A stretch of DNA of 64,000 nucleotides from Chryseobacterium sp. ON_d1 (lineage in GTDB: Bacteria; Bacteroidota; Bacteroidia; Flavobacteriales; Weeksellaceae): positions 48,121 through 112,120 of the forward strand of contig NZ_BJTC01000007.1 in NCBI RefSeq assembly GCF_006829085.1. Reading direction: 5' to 3'. Below the pieces are notes generated by a model, which saw nothing but the letters and a program-made list of their open reading frames with translations, did no database searches and was not told the DNA's origin. Each line of letters begins with the position of its first letter. The stretch's first letter is position 1. Positions 9,801-19,123 of this stretch are shown piece by piece. The translations under genes were made by a program, and so were the position numbers.

Positions 9801-9928
9801 TCGATGAAGTCAAAATTTTGGTGAATGATGTAATACAGAGAAAGTCATTAATCGAAGTGGATCCAAAATCAATTTTGGTCTCTGCCAAGCAGCACAAGAT
9901 AACTATTACGGAACAAGTATGTATTTAA
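6878..9928 (+). CDS. Large baseplate wedge protein, J-like (Cis11/12-type)
   Basis: A 1016-residue protein. The N-terminal 250 residues are alpha-helical and polar; the middle is beta-rich; about residues 770-940 carry the baseplate-J signature region (ITRVPQVKSVSQPYNSFDGKY..., E-x-D-V-E-F-Y-R-R-V-S-E-R-L-R-H-K-H-R-A-I-T, W-D-Y-E). In Bacteroidota eCIS loci two such giant proteins in tandem form the baseplate wedges. Its stop is 24 bp before the next J-like gene. It is much larger than T4 gp6/gp7, which fits Bacteroidota eCIS. Confidence 0.85.
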   Translation: MKKTDTFSHYREGKSQMQRFLAELDPGNLELHDFDLFDWLLFANNFAQRVNYFEKDDNTTPKGNWGNFFLGDDTNAIPRRESVEYKSMKKQVTDLMSQFEQDSNLTPHLTLFVCFLKLLDFSKKAFNNLTKRHLDFYYNEILQIQKNEAKADKAYVIFELAKKALQERIPGGTLLDGGKDANGKKRVYKTGEELIANQAKVVQIKSFLNDVEKRELKMAPVANSADGLGDTLPEESSYWWPFGYNSDETVSEKSAYKKLPTAKLGFSIASSLFDLKEGERTVTLRIDFDKNSTQKLQNISKADIANNIKVLCSGEKEWLSGIVLKCTNNEEDQLELSFTLSKDFPAVVQYNQEVLSETFQTSYPVVRLMIEGKKYYDIYEALSEKLVKNIAVTVDVKGIKSVQIENDNNTLNSEKPYYPFTAQPVKGSNFYIKCPEMFSKKWKEADITINWKNTPNSIQELYSGYVIKPNQNISLKEFEASENPSVVRGDDYFKADTALLEKEVWYNKAQDIDLFKKVDGVYKTRFSVNNLSNESGTSEAIRLTLKQSALQDVYPKLYTLALSSNPTAKKLIPNEPYIPFAEDIELNYRASESIYSYLNEESIGEASKNNGVQLYHEDAFGQYEKETDTRSIVPVHKGGGELYIGLEATPETTVSLLIQMLEGSENPLVETFGEKEFIEWHILSDNTWRSLSNHMLKNETRKFLESGIVKFKISKDISNSHTMLPDGLIWIRAQSQRSYDAVCKIQGIYTQAVLATFQNQDNDLDHLNNGLKAKTISKLITRVPQVKSVSQPYNSFDGKYKEADVEFYRRVSERLRHKHRAITQWDYEQLVLQEFPEVFKVKCLNHTSESSYMAPGHVTLMVVPNIKNKNAFDIYQPRVSRASLNKIQNYVNELNTMHVKAQVVNPNYKEAKVDTKVKFFQQYDETFYIKQLDEDIKKYISPWAFTDSKDIDFNVELNINHLINYLEQLYYVDYIDEVKILVNDVIQRKSLIEVDPKSILVSAKQHKITITEQVCI

Positions 9929-9952
9929 TAATAAACAGAAGAAAACATCATC

Positions 9953-12754
9953 ATGTCAGAAAATAAACATATCAGTATATCAAAAAATATAGAAACCGGG
10001 GATCAGACCGATTTTCATTTTCTACGCAGAACAGGTATTGAATACATAGAAAAATTAGGAGGAAAACTCTGGACCGATTATAATTCTCATGATCCCGGTA
10101 TTACCACTTTGGAAGTTTTAAGCTATGCCATCACGGATCTTGGTATGAGAATGAACCTGGATATGGAAGACATCCTGACCTCTAAAGATGCCGATAAAGA
10201 CATTCATACACAGTTTTTAAAAGCCACGGAGATTTTACCTTCAAGACCTTTAAACGAGCTTGACTATAGAAAGCTGTTTATAGACATTCATATGGAGGGG
10301 GGCCATCAACGTCCTGTACGCAATTGCTGGTTAGTTCCTAAAACTGAAACATTGTATGTAGACTGTAAAACCGGAAAATTAGACTTTAAACCTGTTGGAG
10401 ATAAAACACAGAGCTTTAATGTAAAAGGATTATACGATCTTTATGTAGATTATGCCGAAGATATTGATGCCGAAGACAGCGGATGCGATAAATCTAATGT
10501 CAACATTAAGATATTAGACCGCTATCACGCCAATAGAAGTCTTTGTGAAGATTTAGCCGAGATTAAAGAAGTTGAAACCCAGAAGGTGGCTGTATGTGCC
10601 CGTATCGGACTTGTAAACAAGGCTGATGAAGAACTGGTGCATGCCAAAGTAATAAGAGCGGTGAATAACTATTTATCTCCTGAGGTTTATTTTTACTCGC
10701 TGAAGCAAATGCTTGAAAAAGGACTGACTACAGATCAGATCTTTGATGGTCCACTTTTAGATAACGGTTTTATTGATACCGAAGAACTTAGAAACAGCCA
10801 GTTAAGAACAGAAGTCCGTCTTTCTGATATCATCAGTGAAATCATGAAAATTGACGGAGTGAAGGAAATTCATGATATTTCTATAGCAGGTTGTGATAAT
10901 GTGATCAGGCAAACCAACGACTGGGTGATCTGTATTGAAAAAGGCAGAAAACCTGAATTGTGTGAGCTAAGTTCATTCAGCTACAGCAAAGGTGCGCTCC
11001 CTTTAAATATCAATGACAAAAAAGTAAAGGATTACCTTGAAACTCTTAAAAGAGAAGAGGAAATCCTGAGAGAGGATGCAAAACAGAATAAAGAACTGTC
11101 CTTACCGCAGGGAACATCATACGATATAGGAAACTATGCTACTATTTTAAATGAATTTCCGGATACCTACGGAGTAGGAGTATCAGGAATTATAGGACAT
11201 CAGACTCCTGATAGAGAAGCTCTGGCCAAACAGCTGAAAGCGTATTTGCTGTTTTTTGATCAGATCCTTGCCAGCTATTTCAAACACCTTGAAAAAGTAA
11301 AAGAAGTACTGAGCGTGAATGGTCATTTAAAAAGAACCTTTTTTACACAGGCACTCAAAAATATTAAAGGCTTTGATGAATTGGTTTCCGATTATAATAC
11401 GGAAAATGATGATCAGCTTACAGATTCATTATATGAAGAACTGGACAATAGTGTAGAACGCCGAAATGAGGTTTTAGACCATTTGATCTCCCGTTTTGCA
11501 GAAACATTCAGTGATTATACTTTCGTAATGAAATCACTGTATGGTAAATCTACTGATGAAATTGTCCTGAGTAACAAGGAAAATTTCCTGAAAGAGTATA
11601 TCTCTCTGAGTAAAGACAGAGGATTAGGTTACAATTATACCTTAATTGGAGATTCAGATATCTGGAATACCACAAACATTTCCGGGGTGCAGAAAAGAAT
11701 TGCCCGTCTTCTGGGTATTAAAAACTATACTCAGCGAAACTTATCCCAATCACCGGTGTCCATTATTGAGACAGTAGACGGAAATGGTAAAAAAAACTAT
11801 ACATGGAAAATAAAAGATAAGGATGGTAATATTGTCTTATCATCTGTCAATACCTATACAACTGAACATATTGCAATCAAAAACCTGAATGAGGCCATTT
11901 ATCAGACCATTCAGATTGATCAGGAAGATCTTGATAACGCATTAAAGGGGCCTATTGAGCATAACCGGTTAATCGGAAATATAATCATTCGCATTTCATT
12001 GGGAGGTAACTATTATTTTGAGATTGTAGATGATCCTGAAAAGAAAAATGTAATTGCGACTCATAAAAAAACAAACCCTTACACGAAACCGGAGGATTTG
12101 ATAGAAGGAATTAAAATCACAGTGAATTATTTTAAATATGATTTTACAGAAGAGGGTATTTTCCTGGTTGAGCACCTATTACTGAAGCCAACTACCAAAG
12201 ATTATAAACAGATGGGTGGAATTGGCTGTATGTCCATAGGAGGTACCTTCAAAGTGATGTATGACATTGAAGAAAGAGCGCCTTCAGAAGATCCTATAAA
12301 ATATTCGGAAGCTTTCATGTCTTCCTGCGAAGAAGATTGTGAAACAGATGTTTTTGATCCTTATTCTTACAGGGTAAGCGTTGTTCTTCCGGGATTTGCC
12401 TATCGTTTCCAGGATCCTGATTTCAGACGCTATGCTGAAACAGTGATCAGACAGGAAATTCCAGCCCATATTTTAGCCAAAATTTGCTGGGTTGGGGATC
12501 GGTTGAGCGAAAAACAAACTGCTCAGGGAGACCTTGCTGAATTTGAAGCTGCTTTTAAAAAATATCTGTCAGATAAATCAAGAAACAATATTGTGAATCT
12601 GGGAAACAGCATTACAGATCTATTGACTGCTCTTGCCCACTTAAATAATATTTATAGACCGGGAAGGCTTCTGGACTGTGCGGCGGATGATAATGATGAT
12701 CTGGATGGAAAAATCATATTAGGACAATCAAACTTATCAAAAATCAAAAAATAA
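9953..12754 (+). CDS. Second large baseplate J/gp6-like protein
   Basis: A 933-residue protein. Near the N-terminus it has the GGKLWTDYNSHDPGITTLEVLSYAITDLG block, a clear version of the W-T-x-x-N-x-x-D-P-G-I-T-x-L-E motif of gpJ/Afp11-family baseplate proteins. The remaining sequence is mixed alpha/beta with a cysteine-containing C-terminal part (about residues 750-800: CMSIGG... SSCEEDCETD). It acts with the preceding protein as a wedge heterodimer. The stop codon overlaps the ATG of the next gene (TAATG). Confidence 0.85.
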   Translation: MSENKHISISKNIETGDQTDFHFLRRTGIEYIEKLGGKLWTDYNSHDPGITTLEVLSYAITDLGMRMNLDMEDILTSKDADKDIHTQFLKATEILPSRPLNELDYRKLFIDIHMEGGHQRPVRNCWLVPKTETLYVDCKTGKLDFKPVGDKTQSFNVKGLYDLYVDYAEDIDAEDSGCDKSNVNIKILDRYHANRSLCEDLAEIKEVETQKVAVCARIGLVNKADEELVHAKVIRAVNNYLSPEVYFYSLKQMLEKGLTTDQIFDGPLLDNGFIDTEELRNSQLRTEVRLSDIISEIMKIDGVKEIHDISIAGCDNVIRQTNDWVICIEKGRKPELCELSSFSYSKGALPLNINDKKVKDYLETLKREEEILREDAKQNKELSLPQGTSYDIGNYATILNEFPDTYGVGVSGIIGHQTPDREALAKQLKAYLLFFDQILASYFKHLEKVKEVLSVNGHLKRTFFTQALKNIKGFDELVSDYNTENDDQLTDSLYEELDNSVERRNEVLDHLISRFAETFSDYTFVMKSLYGKSTDEIVLSNKENFLKEYISLSKDRGLGYNYTLIGDSDIWNTTNISGVQKRIARLLGIKNYTQRNLSQSPVSIIETVDGNGKKNYTWKIKDKDGNIVLSSVNTYTTEHIAIKNLNEAIYQTIQIDQEDLDNALKGPIEHNRLIGNIIIRISLGGNYYFEIVDDPEKKNVIATHKKTNPYTKPEDLIEGIKITVNYFKYDFTEEGIFLVEHLLLKPTTKDYKQMGGIGCMSIGGTFKVMYDIEERAPSEDPIKYSEAFMSSCEEDCETDVFDPYSYRVSVVLPGFAYRFQDPDFRRYAETVIRQEIPAHILAKICWVGDRLSEKQTAQGDLAEFEAAFKKYLSDKSRNNIVNLGNSITDLLTALAHLNNIYRPGRLLDCAADDNDDLDGKIILGQSNLSKIKK

Positions 12755-15741
12755 TGAATACTAAATTAGACAAGGTAACAACCCAATATAGAAAGTTCAA
12801 CGACAATCAGGCGTTAACAGAAGGGCAATTAAACGAATTTATCGACTATTTTGAAGATCAGGACAGATTATCAAGAACCCGTCTGAACGGGGTGGGAATC
12901 GTGTGCGGCTTCCAGTCAGAATACATAGAGCTGGAATTGCAGCCTCAGGCTTCAATGGAAAAAACAACTGAACTTGGGAGAGATTTGATTGAAATTCCCT
13001 TCGATACTATTGCAATTACACAAGGAGCCGGAGTTACTACAGATGGAGACTTAATCACACTGCGTCAGACAGCAAATACCTCAGAGGCAGTCATAGACTT
13101 CCCTGTTAAAAATTACAGATATTACAGAAATTATGTTGATACCCTGGGGTATAAGCATTTTCATATCGGGGGACAGCAGATCCCTCTTTTAGAACTGTTT
13201 ACAACTCAGGAGTATAATCAATTGGTAGCCGGAGGAGCTAATGCCGGGGATTTTAAACAGATAAAAGATATCCGCAGTTCATTAAATAATAAAATTGTCA
13301 TTCTGTATTTAGAAAGTTATTCTAATGATGAAAGTCCATGTCAGGATGCTGATTGTGATAATAACGGAGCAGAACAGGTATCTGATCTTAAAGTACTTCT
13401 GGCAGATTCGGAGTCTGTTTCACAGCTTATTACGAAAGGCGATGCAAAAGATATTATCTATAAACAGCATAATGCCTATGAAAGGCTTTTTGACAGTTTA
13501 CCAAATATTGAGACTAAGAGAGTTATTCTGGATACTCTTGTTAAATCAGCATCACAATTAAAAGCAAAATTTCAGGGTGCTATCAGTACTGTTGCTGAAT
13601 TAAGCGAAGGTTTTACTTCTATTGCAGGAGCTTTTAATGTCAGTGTTAATCTGGGAGGGCAGACATTGTTTAATAAATTGAATGCTATACTTTCTACTAC
13701 TTCACCGAATTTAGAAGATTATCAGTACCGGTATGATTTATTGAAGGATTTGATTGATACTTACAATGAAATAAAAGGATTGATCCTGCATCTGGATGTT
13801 GAATGCTGTCCGGATATCACTTCATTCCCTAAGCACCTGATGTTAGGCCCTGTCGGAGCAAAGATGGAATTAGGGCAGTCTGTCCCTTTACGTCATAGCT
13901 TTTATAATTCACCGGTAACGACCAATGACGATGAGAATTACGAAAGAGTTGTAATGCTTGCCAATCGTTTTGTGCAGAAAGTTAATGGATTCCAGTCCTA
14001 TATCGGGCGTATTAAAATTACACCTTCAAACCAGAATGTGAGATTGGGAAATAAGGCTATACCATATTATTATAATGTAGATAAGCCTTTATTGGCTCAA
14101 TGGAACTTTGAAAAAACAAAAACCGACAGAGAAACCTATAATTTAAGTTATCATACCGCCAATCTGGCAGGAGATGATTTTGTTCAGAATCCATTGAACT
14201 ATAACATCGATAACAATGATTTCTATAGAATTGAAGGTCACATCGGGATGCCTTATAAAACAGCCTTACAAAACATCAATGACCTTAAGACCCAATACGG
14301 ATTAGCTTTTGATGTCATTGCACTGGTTTTACGTAAAGATGAAAAACCTGGTAGCGAAACGCCAGTCAGAGAAAAAACAGTATCCATAGAAGAACTTAGA
14401 AAGCAGCTGGTGTCTATTTCCAGCGATGTCAGCAACCGGGCGGTTAATTCACAAAATACTTTGCTTAATATTTCTAAACTGGATGATCAGTTAAGATTGC
14501 TGAACCAGGCTGAATTTTCAAAAGAAGGATCATCAGAAGGGATTACCGTTGTAAAGCAGGACCCTAAAAAAGAAGTGGTCAGCGAACTTTTAAGTGAATT
14601 TGTAGAACGGAAATCAGGACTTGAGCATAGAGCTGGTGTAGAACCAGGCGGAACTTTTGCTTTGCTCTATGATTCGGAAACAAATAATCAGGTTCTTGCA
14701 GATTTCTCATTACCTTATTTGTGCTGTTCTAAAAAAGATCCGGTATTTTTAGCGTTACCAGACAGTAAACTATGCCAAAGTGATGCCCCAATGGCTATTA
14801 CAATTGTTCCGCTGGATGGACAGGTAAAAGCATTTGTAAACGGCACTACCCAAATACCAGCCATTAAACAGTCCGGAGGCCAAAGCTTCTTTGATCCTGG
14901 TTTGGTCAATGCAGCTTATTTAGGGCAGACCATTACCTTTACGGTTAATGATGACCCTGTGGAGACACAATTGATTGTGTATGAACAGCCAAGTGCATCT
15001 GTCGCGATAGGAAATATAACGTATGGGGTAGATACATCAGATCCGGATGCAACAGTTAATTTCCAGGTTAGTACTTCAAATAACAGTGCAGGACTTACCT
15101 ACACATGGAATTTTGGGGACGGAACACCTCCGTTGTCATTAAGTACTTTACCTGCTAATGGAATTGTTCAGCATACCTATGATCTTATTGCCGGGCAGGA
15201 AGATGTCTTTAACCCTACACTTACTGTGACCAATAAAAACGGTTGTAGTAAAACAATTGCTGTAGGTCCTGTAAAGCTGAAAGGTCAAATGACCGTTGCA
15301 TGTTTAGACGGGATGAGAATTGTGATTCAGTACAGAGCAGGAATAGATCCTGGTCATGATTGTAATAATGCGAGTTTCAACTTAAAAGGAAATGGTACTC
15401 TGATATTAGGTAAAATACCATACAACGATCCAAGAGGAATCATCAAAGGGAATGTTCATTTAAGTAATACAGGAGGATCTCAGGATGCAAGAAATATTGC
15501 TCCTTTAAGTGGTTCCAGCAGATATAATGAGATTATCATTACCAAAGATGAGGCTCAGGCAATAGCACAGCAGTCACCTGATGGTTTTGTGAAATTCTCC
15601 CTTGAATGCGCACTAACCAATTGTCATACCGGGGTTGCTTATACTCAGATATTCCTGGCCAATGCCGCAACACCTATTTATTCAGGTTATCCAAATGGTA
15701 ATTTCTTAGAAATAAATCCTTGTACAGGTGTAACAAAATAA
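12754..15741 (+). CDS. Giant PKD-domain eCIS structural protein, paralogue 1
   Basis: A 995-residue protein with no export signal. The N-terminal about 650 residues are alpha/beta and shared with the next gene (opening TQYRKF..., EDQDRLSR, GVGIVCG, later CDNNG, SFPKHLMLG, HSFYNSP, GRIKITPS, KAIPYYY, SGLEHRAGV.PGGTF, DFSLPYLCC). Then follows one Ig-like unit (ALPDSKLCQSDAPMAITIVP...) and a PKD domain around residues 750-850 with the diagnostic YTWNFGDGT. Translation is coupled to the baseplate gene. Such proteins are seen next to baseplate genes in Bacteroidota eCIS; a baseplate periphery or cell-contact role is inferred, not shown. Confidence 0.75.
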   Translation: MNTKLDKVTTQYRKFNDNQALTEGQLNEFIDYFEDQDRLSRTRLNGVGIVCGFQSEYIELELQPQASMEKTTELGRDLIEIPFDTIAITQGAGVTTDGDLITLRQTANTSEAVIDFPVKNYRYYRNYVDTLGYKHFHIGGQQIPLLELFTTQEYNQLVAGGANAGDFKQIKDIRSSLNNKIVILYLESYSNDESPCQDADCDNNGAEQVSDLKVLLADSESVSQLITKGDAKDIIYKQHNAYERLFDSLPNIETKRVILDTLVKSASQLKAKFQGAISTVAELSEGFTSIAGAFNVSVNLGGQTLFNKLNAILSTTSPNLEDYQYRYDLLKDLIDTYNEIKGLILHLDVECCPDITSFPKHLMLGPVGAKMELGQSVPLRHSFYNSPVTTNDDENYERVVMLANRFVQKVNGFQSYIGRIKITPSNQNVRLGNKAIPYYYNVDKPLLAQWNFEKTKTDRETYNLSYHTANLAGDDFVQNPLNYNIDNNDFYRIEGHIGMPYKTALQNINDLKTQYGLAFDVIALVLRKDEKPGSETPVREKTVSIEELRKQLVSISSDVSNRAVNSQNTLLNISKLDDQLRLLNQAEFSKEGSSEGITVVKQDPKKEVVSELLSEFVERKSGLEHRAGVEPGGTFALLYDSETNNQVLADFSLPYLCCSKKDPVFLALPDSKLCQSDAPMAITIVPLDGQVKAFVNGTTQIPAIKQSGGQSFFDPGLVNAAYLGQTITFTVNDDPVETQLIVYEQPSASVAIGNITYGVDTSDPDATVNFQVSTSNNSAGLTYTWNFGDGTPPLSLSTLPANGIVQHTYDLIAGQEDVFNPTLTVTNKNGCSKTIAVGPVKLKGQMTVACLDGMRIVIQYRAGIDPGHDCNNASFNLKGNGTLILGKIPYNDPRGIIKGNVHLSNTGGSQDARNIAPLSGSSRYNEIIITKDEAQAIAQQSPDGFVKFSLECALTNCHTGVAYTQIFLANAATPIYSGYPNGNFLEINPCTGVTK

Positions 15742-15770
15742 GAATTCTGATAAGGAGAGATGTGTTTAAT

Positions 15771-15802
15771 AACTTCATAGACAGTTTGCTGTCTATGAAG
15801 TT
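15771..15802 (+). other. Perfect 14-bp hairpin between two giant structural genes
   Basis: AACTTCATAGACAG and CTGTCTATGAAGTT pair perfectly around a TTTG loop. It is not followed by a T tract, so it is a weak terminator at best; RNA processing or differential stability between the flanking paralogues is an alternative. Confidence 0.6.
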
Positions 15803-15842
15803 CATTAACCGATCTTAATAAATCATTAAAAAATTAAAAATA

Positions 15843-18800
15843 ATGAAGAATAGATTAAGTAATATATCAACCCAATACCGCAAATTCAGTAAAGGGCAGT
15901 ACATCGAAGATCCGGATCAGTTCAATGAGTTCCTGGATTTTTTCGAAGATCAGGATCGTTTGTCCAGGGTGCTGTTGCAGGGAGTAGGTATTGTATGTGG
16001 CCTAAAACACGAACTTATTTATAAAAACAGAATTTTAAGCGGTGTACAGCTTTCTCAGGGAGCAGCTATAACGACTGATGGAGACCTTCTTACCTTAAAT
16101 AGTACCAGTGAAGTGAGTAAGGATTTGTATATGAGTGACTTAAAAACTGTTGCAATAGAAAATAAAAAGTATACCTGTTTTAAAACATATGATAATTTTA
16201 AAATAAAATATCCTGCATTTTATGATAAGGACCAGCAGATTGAGCTTTGGGAGCTGGCAACAGATGAAGAAGCAAAATCTGATTTTCAGCCTGTCAGTAA
16301 TCTTACAAATTTAGAGGACAAATATCTGCTGCTTTATTTGGAGGATTATGAGAAAGAAGTTAAGCCATGTAGGGGAGTCGACTGTGATAATCACGGGATC
16401 CAGCAAATCAGAAACCTAAAAGTATTGGTAACTACATCAAAAGGAATCACGGACCTTCTTGGAGAATACCGACTTGTCTATGATCCTTTGAGCAATACCT
16501 ATAAGCCTGGTGTAAAAGATGCAATTCAGCCTCATCCCTTATTTATAGATGGCATTATGGAACCTGTAAAACAGGAACGGATTATTTTAGAACGGTTTGT
16601 GTCAAAAACAAGCCTGACAGTATCTGATTTAAAAAATCTGTATATCAAGGCTGTGGAAAAAAATAATTATGGTAAGATTGTTTTTGAAAGAATTGAGGCT
16701 ATCGGTAAAATACTGGGTATTCCAGTTGCCGGCTATGCTGCATTCAAAGAAGCATTCGTGAATATTTTTAATCAGGATTCCGGCTTTCAGTATGCTTATG
16801 ATGTTGTAAAGGACTTGATGGATACTTACGCTGAAATTGCAGAACTGCTTCCTAAGGCATTTACTAAAGCATTCCCCGATTTTGTTTCCTTTCCTAAACA
16901 TATCATGCTCGGAAAATTAGTGTCAGATAAACAATTGGATTCCCTGAGGCATCAGTTCTATAATTCACCTGCCTTAGATAGCGATAAAGCGACCCAAAGA
17001 GTCAAAGTATTGATCAATCGTTTTAATCAGCAGGTACAGAATTTTAACTATGGTAATATTTTTGAGAATAAAGGACGTATAAAAATTACACCATCACAAA
17101 AATTAAACCCTCTCAGTAATAAGGCAATTCCTTTCTATTACCGTATTACAGAAGGATTTTTGAAAGTATGGAATTTTGATAAGACAGGCAATCGGTCATT
17201 TAGTAATAATTTGAATTTTAATACCGATTGGGTGCCAATAGGCCTGGAAAAAGAATCACCTCTAAATCTTACGCTGGATGATTATTCGTTTTATAATATT
17301 GAAGGCCATCAGGGGATGAATTATCAAACGGCTTTTGAAGAAATAAAGCAAATAAAAGAAAAACACCAGTTGGGATTTGATATTATGCTTTTATCTTTAG
17401 AGGAATTGAAAGATAATAAAGATCTGTCAAAAGCCTATTTCAATGAGTATGTAGAAAAAAATTCAGGATTGGAACATAAACATGGAGTCGGCAAAGGAGG
17501 CACCTTTATCATGGTTTATGATCCTTTAAACAGTCAGAACGTTATTGCAGATTTCTCGCTTCCTTACATATGCTGTACACCGAAAGCTGTAGTTAAACTG
17601 AGTTTGCCGGCTTCTGTTATTTGTGCTGAGTCCAGCCGCATACCTTTTACGGTATTCCCTATGAATGGAACTGTAAAAGCGAATGTTGATACAAAATTAA
17701 ATGGAGGAGTGGAAATCATCAATGGACTCTATTTCTTTAATCCGAAATTAGTAAGCCCCGAATTACAAGGTCAGGAAATTACCTTTACGGTTAACGGCAT
17801 GCCTACTACTTGCAGCATCAAGGTTATTTCACAGCCGGACATACAGATCTCTGTTGGCTCTGTATATTATCCGGAAGGTGTCTCACCGGCAACAATCGTA
17901 AACTTTACAATAACCGGAGCCAACTTTGCAGATTATATCTACAGTTGGGATTTCCTGGATAATGGAAGTTTCGTTACCCTAAAACCTGATAAGGATGGAA
18001 ATGTAAGTTATACCTATTATAATCTGAGTCCTACAAAAATTCCAACGATCAAGGTGAAGGTGAACGGCAACGGATGTACTCAAGACATTCTGATAAGAGG
18101 TTGGTACGATGCTCCTGTTAAATTAAGTTTGCCTACTTCTGTTATATGTTCTGAATCCAGCCCTGTAGACTTTACAGTATTTCCTGTAGACGGGATTGTA
18201 AAAGCCAGTGCGGGTGATGGTGTAAAATTCACCAATGGGAAATATAGCTTCGATCCACGGTCAGTAGATCCCGGGTTACATGGTCAGGTGATTACTTTTA
18301 CCGTTAATGGGGTATCAACCAGCTGCAATATCACTGTTATTACTCAGCCTGCGGTTAATGTGAGTGTTAAGTCTGTTGATTATCCAAACGGTGATCCGAC
18401 AGAGGCTACCGTAAACTTTATCGTTTCCGGGCCATACTTTCAAAATTACACCTACAGTGTGGCTGGCAGTGCAGATCTTCTAAAGCCGGATACCGACGGA
18501 AATATGAGTTATACAGTGAAAAATCTTGATCCTAAAGGAAATCCGACGATAAATATGCTTGTGAGCAACGGCGGATGTACTCAGACCATCAGGATAGGGA
18601 ACTGGTACAAGCCTCCAACGGTTGTCATAAACAGTATTAAATTTCCAAAAGGGAACTGTTGTGATGGGAACCTTTCTACAGTCAAAGCTGAAGTGACGGA
18701 AGAGAACAAAAATGTTGACTTAAATGATGGAGCTTTTATATTGGAAGGAAAAGGATATGGACCTTCGGATCTTGAATATTCATGGTTCCAGGTAGATAGT

Positions 18801-18965
18801 GATACAGGATCAAAATTAATACTTGATGTGAGTAATCAACCTTCTGTAAGGGTTACAGGTTTGAGGGATTATGGTAATTATATATTCCAATTTATGGTTA
18901 TTGATCCTGCTTCTGGTGCCTTTGATACTAAAACTGTGAAAGTATTAATATTTGGGTATGATTAA
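15843..18965 (+). CDS. Giant PKD/Ig-like eCIS structural protein, paralogue 2
   Basis: A 1040-residue paralogue of the preceding protein; the shared blocks occur in the same order (STQYRKFSKG, FFEDQDRLSR, GVGIVCG, CDNHG, SFPKHIMLG, HQFYNSPA, GRIKITPS, SGLEHKHGVGKGGTF, DFSLPYICC). It carries two tandem Ig/PKD units of about 176 residues where paralogue 1 has one: the first from about residue 583 (KLSLPASVICAESS) and the second from about 759 (KLSLPTSVICSESS). A further PKD/REJ-like unit ends the protein. The expandable unit suggests a projecting arm or fibre. Partner and target are unknown. Confidence 0.75.
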   Translation: MKNRLSNISTQYRKFSKGQYIEDPDQFNEFLDFFEDQDRLSRVLLQGVGIVCGLKHELIYKNRILSGVQLSQGAAITTDGDLLTLNSTSEVSKDLYMSDLKTVAIENKKYTCFKTYDNFKIKYPAFYDKDQQIELWELATDEEAKSDFQPVSNLTNLEDKYLLLYLEDYEKEVKPCRGVDCDNHGIQQIRNLKVLVTTSKGITDLLGEYRLVYDPLSNTYKPGVKDAIQPHPLFIDGIMEPVKQERIILERFVSKTSLTVSDLKNLYIKAVEKNNYGKIVFERIEAIGKILGIPVAGYAAFKEAFVNIFNQDSGFQYAYDVVKDLMDTYAEIAELLPKAFTKAFPDFVSFPKHIMLGKLVSDKQLDSLRHQFYNSPALDSDKATQRVKVLINRFNQQVQNFNYGNIFENKGRIKITPSQKLNPLSNKAIPFYYRITEGFLKVWNFDKTGNRSFSNNLNFNTDWVPIGLEKESPLNLTLDDYSFYNIEGHQGMNYQTAFEEIKQIKEKHQLGFDIMLLSLEELKDNKDLSKAYFNEYVEKNSGLEHKHGVGKGGTFIMVYDPLNSQNVIADFSLPYICCTPKAVVKLSLPASVICAESSRIPFTVFPMNGTVKANVDTKLNGGVEIINGLYFFNPKLVSPELQGQEITFTVNGMPTTCSIKVISQPDIQISVGSVYYPEGVSPATIVNFTITGANFADYIYSWDFLDNGSFVTLKPDKDGNVSYTYYNLSPTKIPTIKVKVNGNGCTQDILIRGWYDAPVKLSLPTSVICSESSPVDFTVFPVDGIVKASAGDGVKFTNGKYSFDPRSVDPGLHGQVITFTVNGVSTSCNITVITQPAVNVSVKSVDYPNGDPTEATVNFIVSGPYFQNYTYSVAGSADLLKPDTDGNMSYTVKNLDPKGNPTINMLVSNGGCTQTIRIGNWYKPPTVVINSIKFPKGNCCDGNLSTVKAEVTEENKNVDLNDGAFILEGKGYGPSDLEYSWFQVDSDTGSKLILDVSNQPSVRVTGLRDYGNYIFQFMVIDPASGAFDTKTVKVLIFGYD

Positions 18966-19038
18966 TAGAATAGTTACCTCTGTGATTGCAGGTGAAAAAT
19001 AAATTTACCTGACTCCGGTCAAGATCAGATATACCCAG

Positions 19039-19080
19039 AAAAGGGTGTTTGAACAGGTTGTAGAACTGAAACACCCTTTT
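19039..19080 (+). terminator. Hairpin after paralogue 2
   Basis: A perfect 12-bp stem (AAAAGGGTGTTT / AAACACCCTTTT) with an 18-nt loop ends in TTTT about 75 bp after the stop of the giant gene and 44 bp before the next start. It may be a partial terminator that lowers expression of the following gene. Confidence 0.6.
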
Positions 19081-19123
19081 ATATATTCGGAAAAATATAG
19101 TAATAATAAAAAAATATAATATA

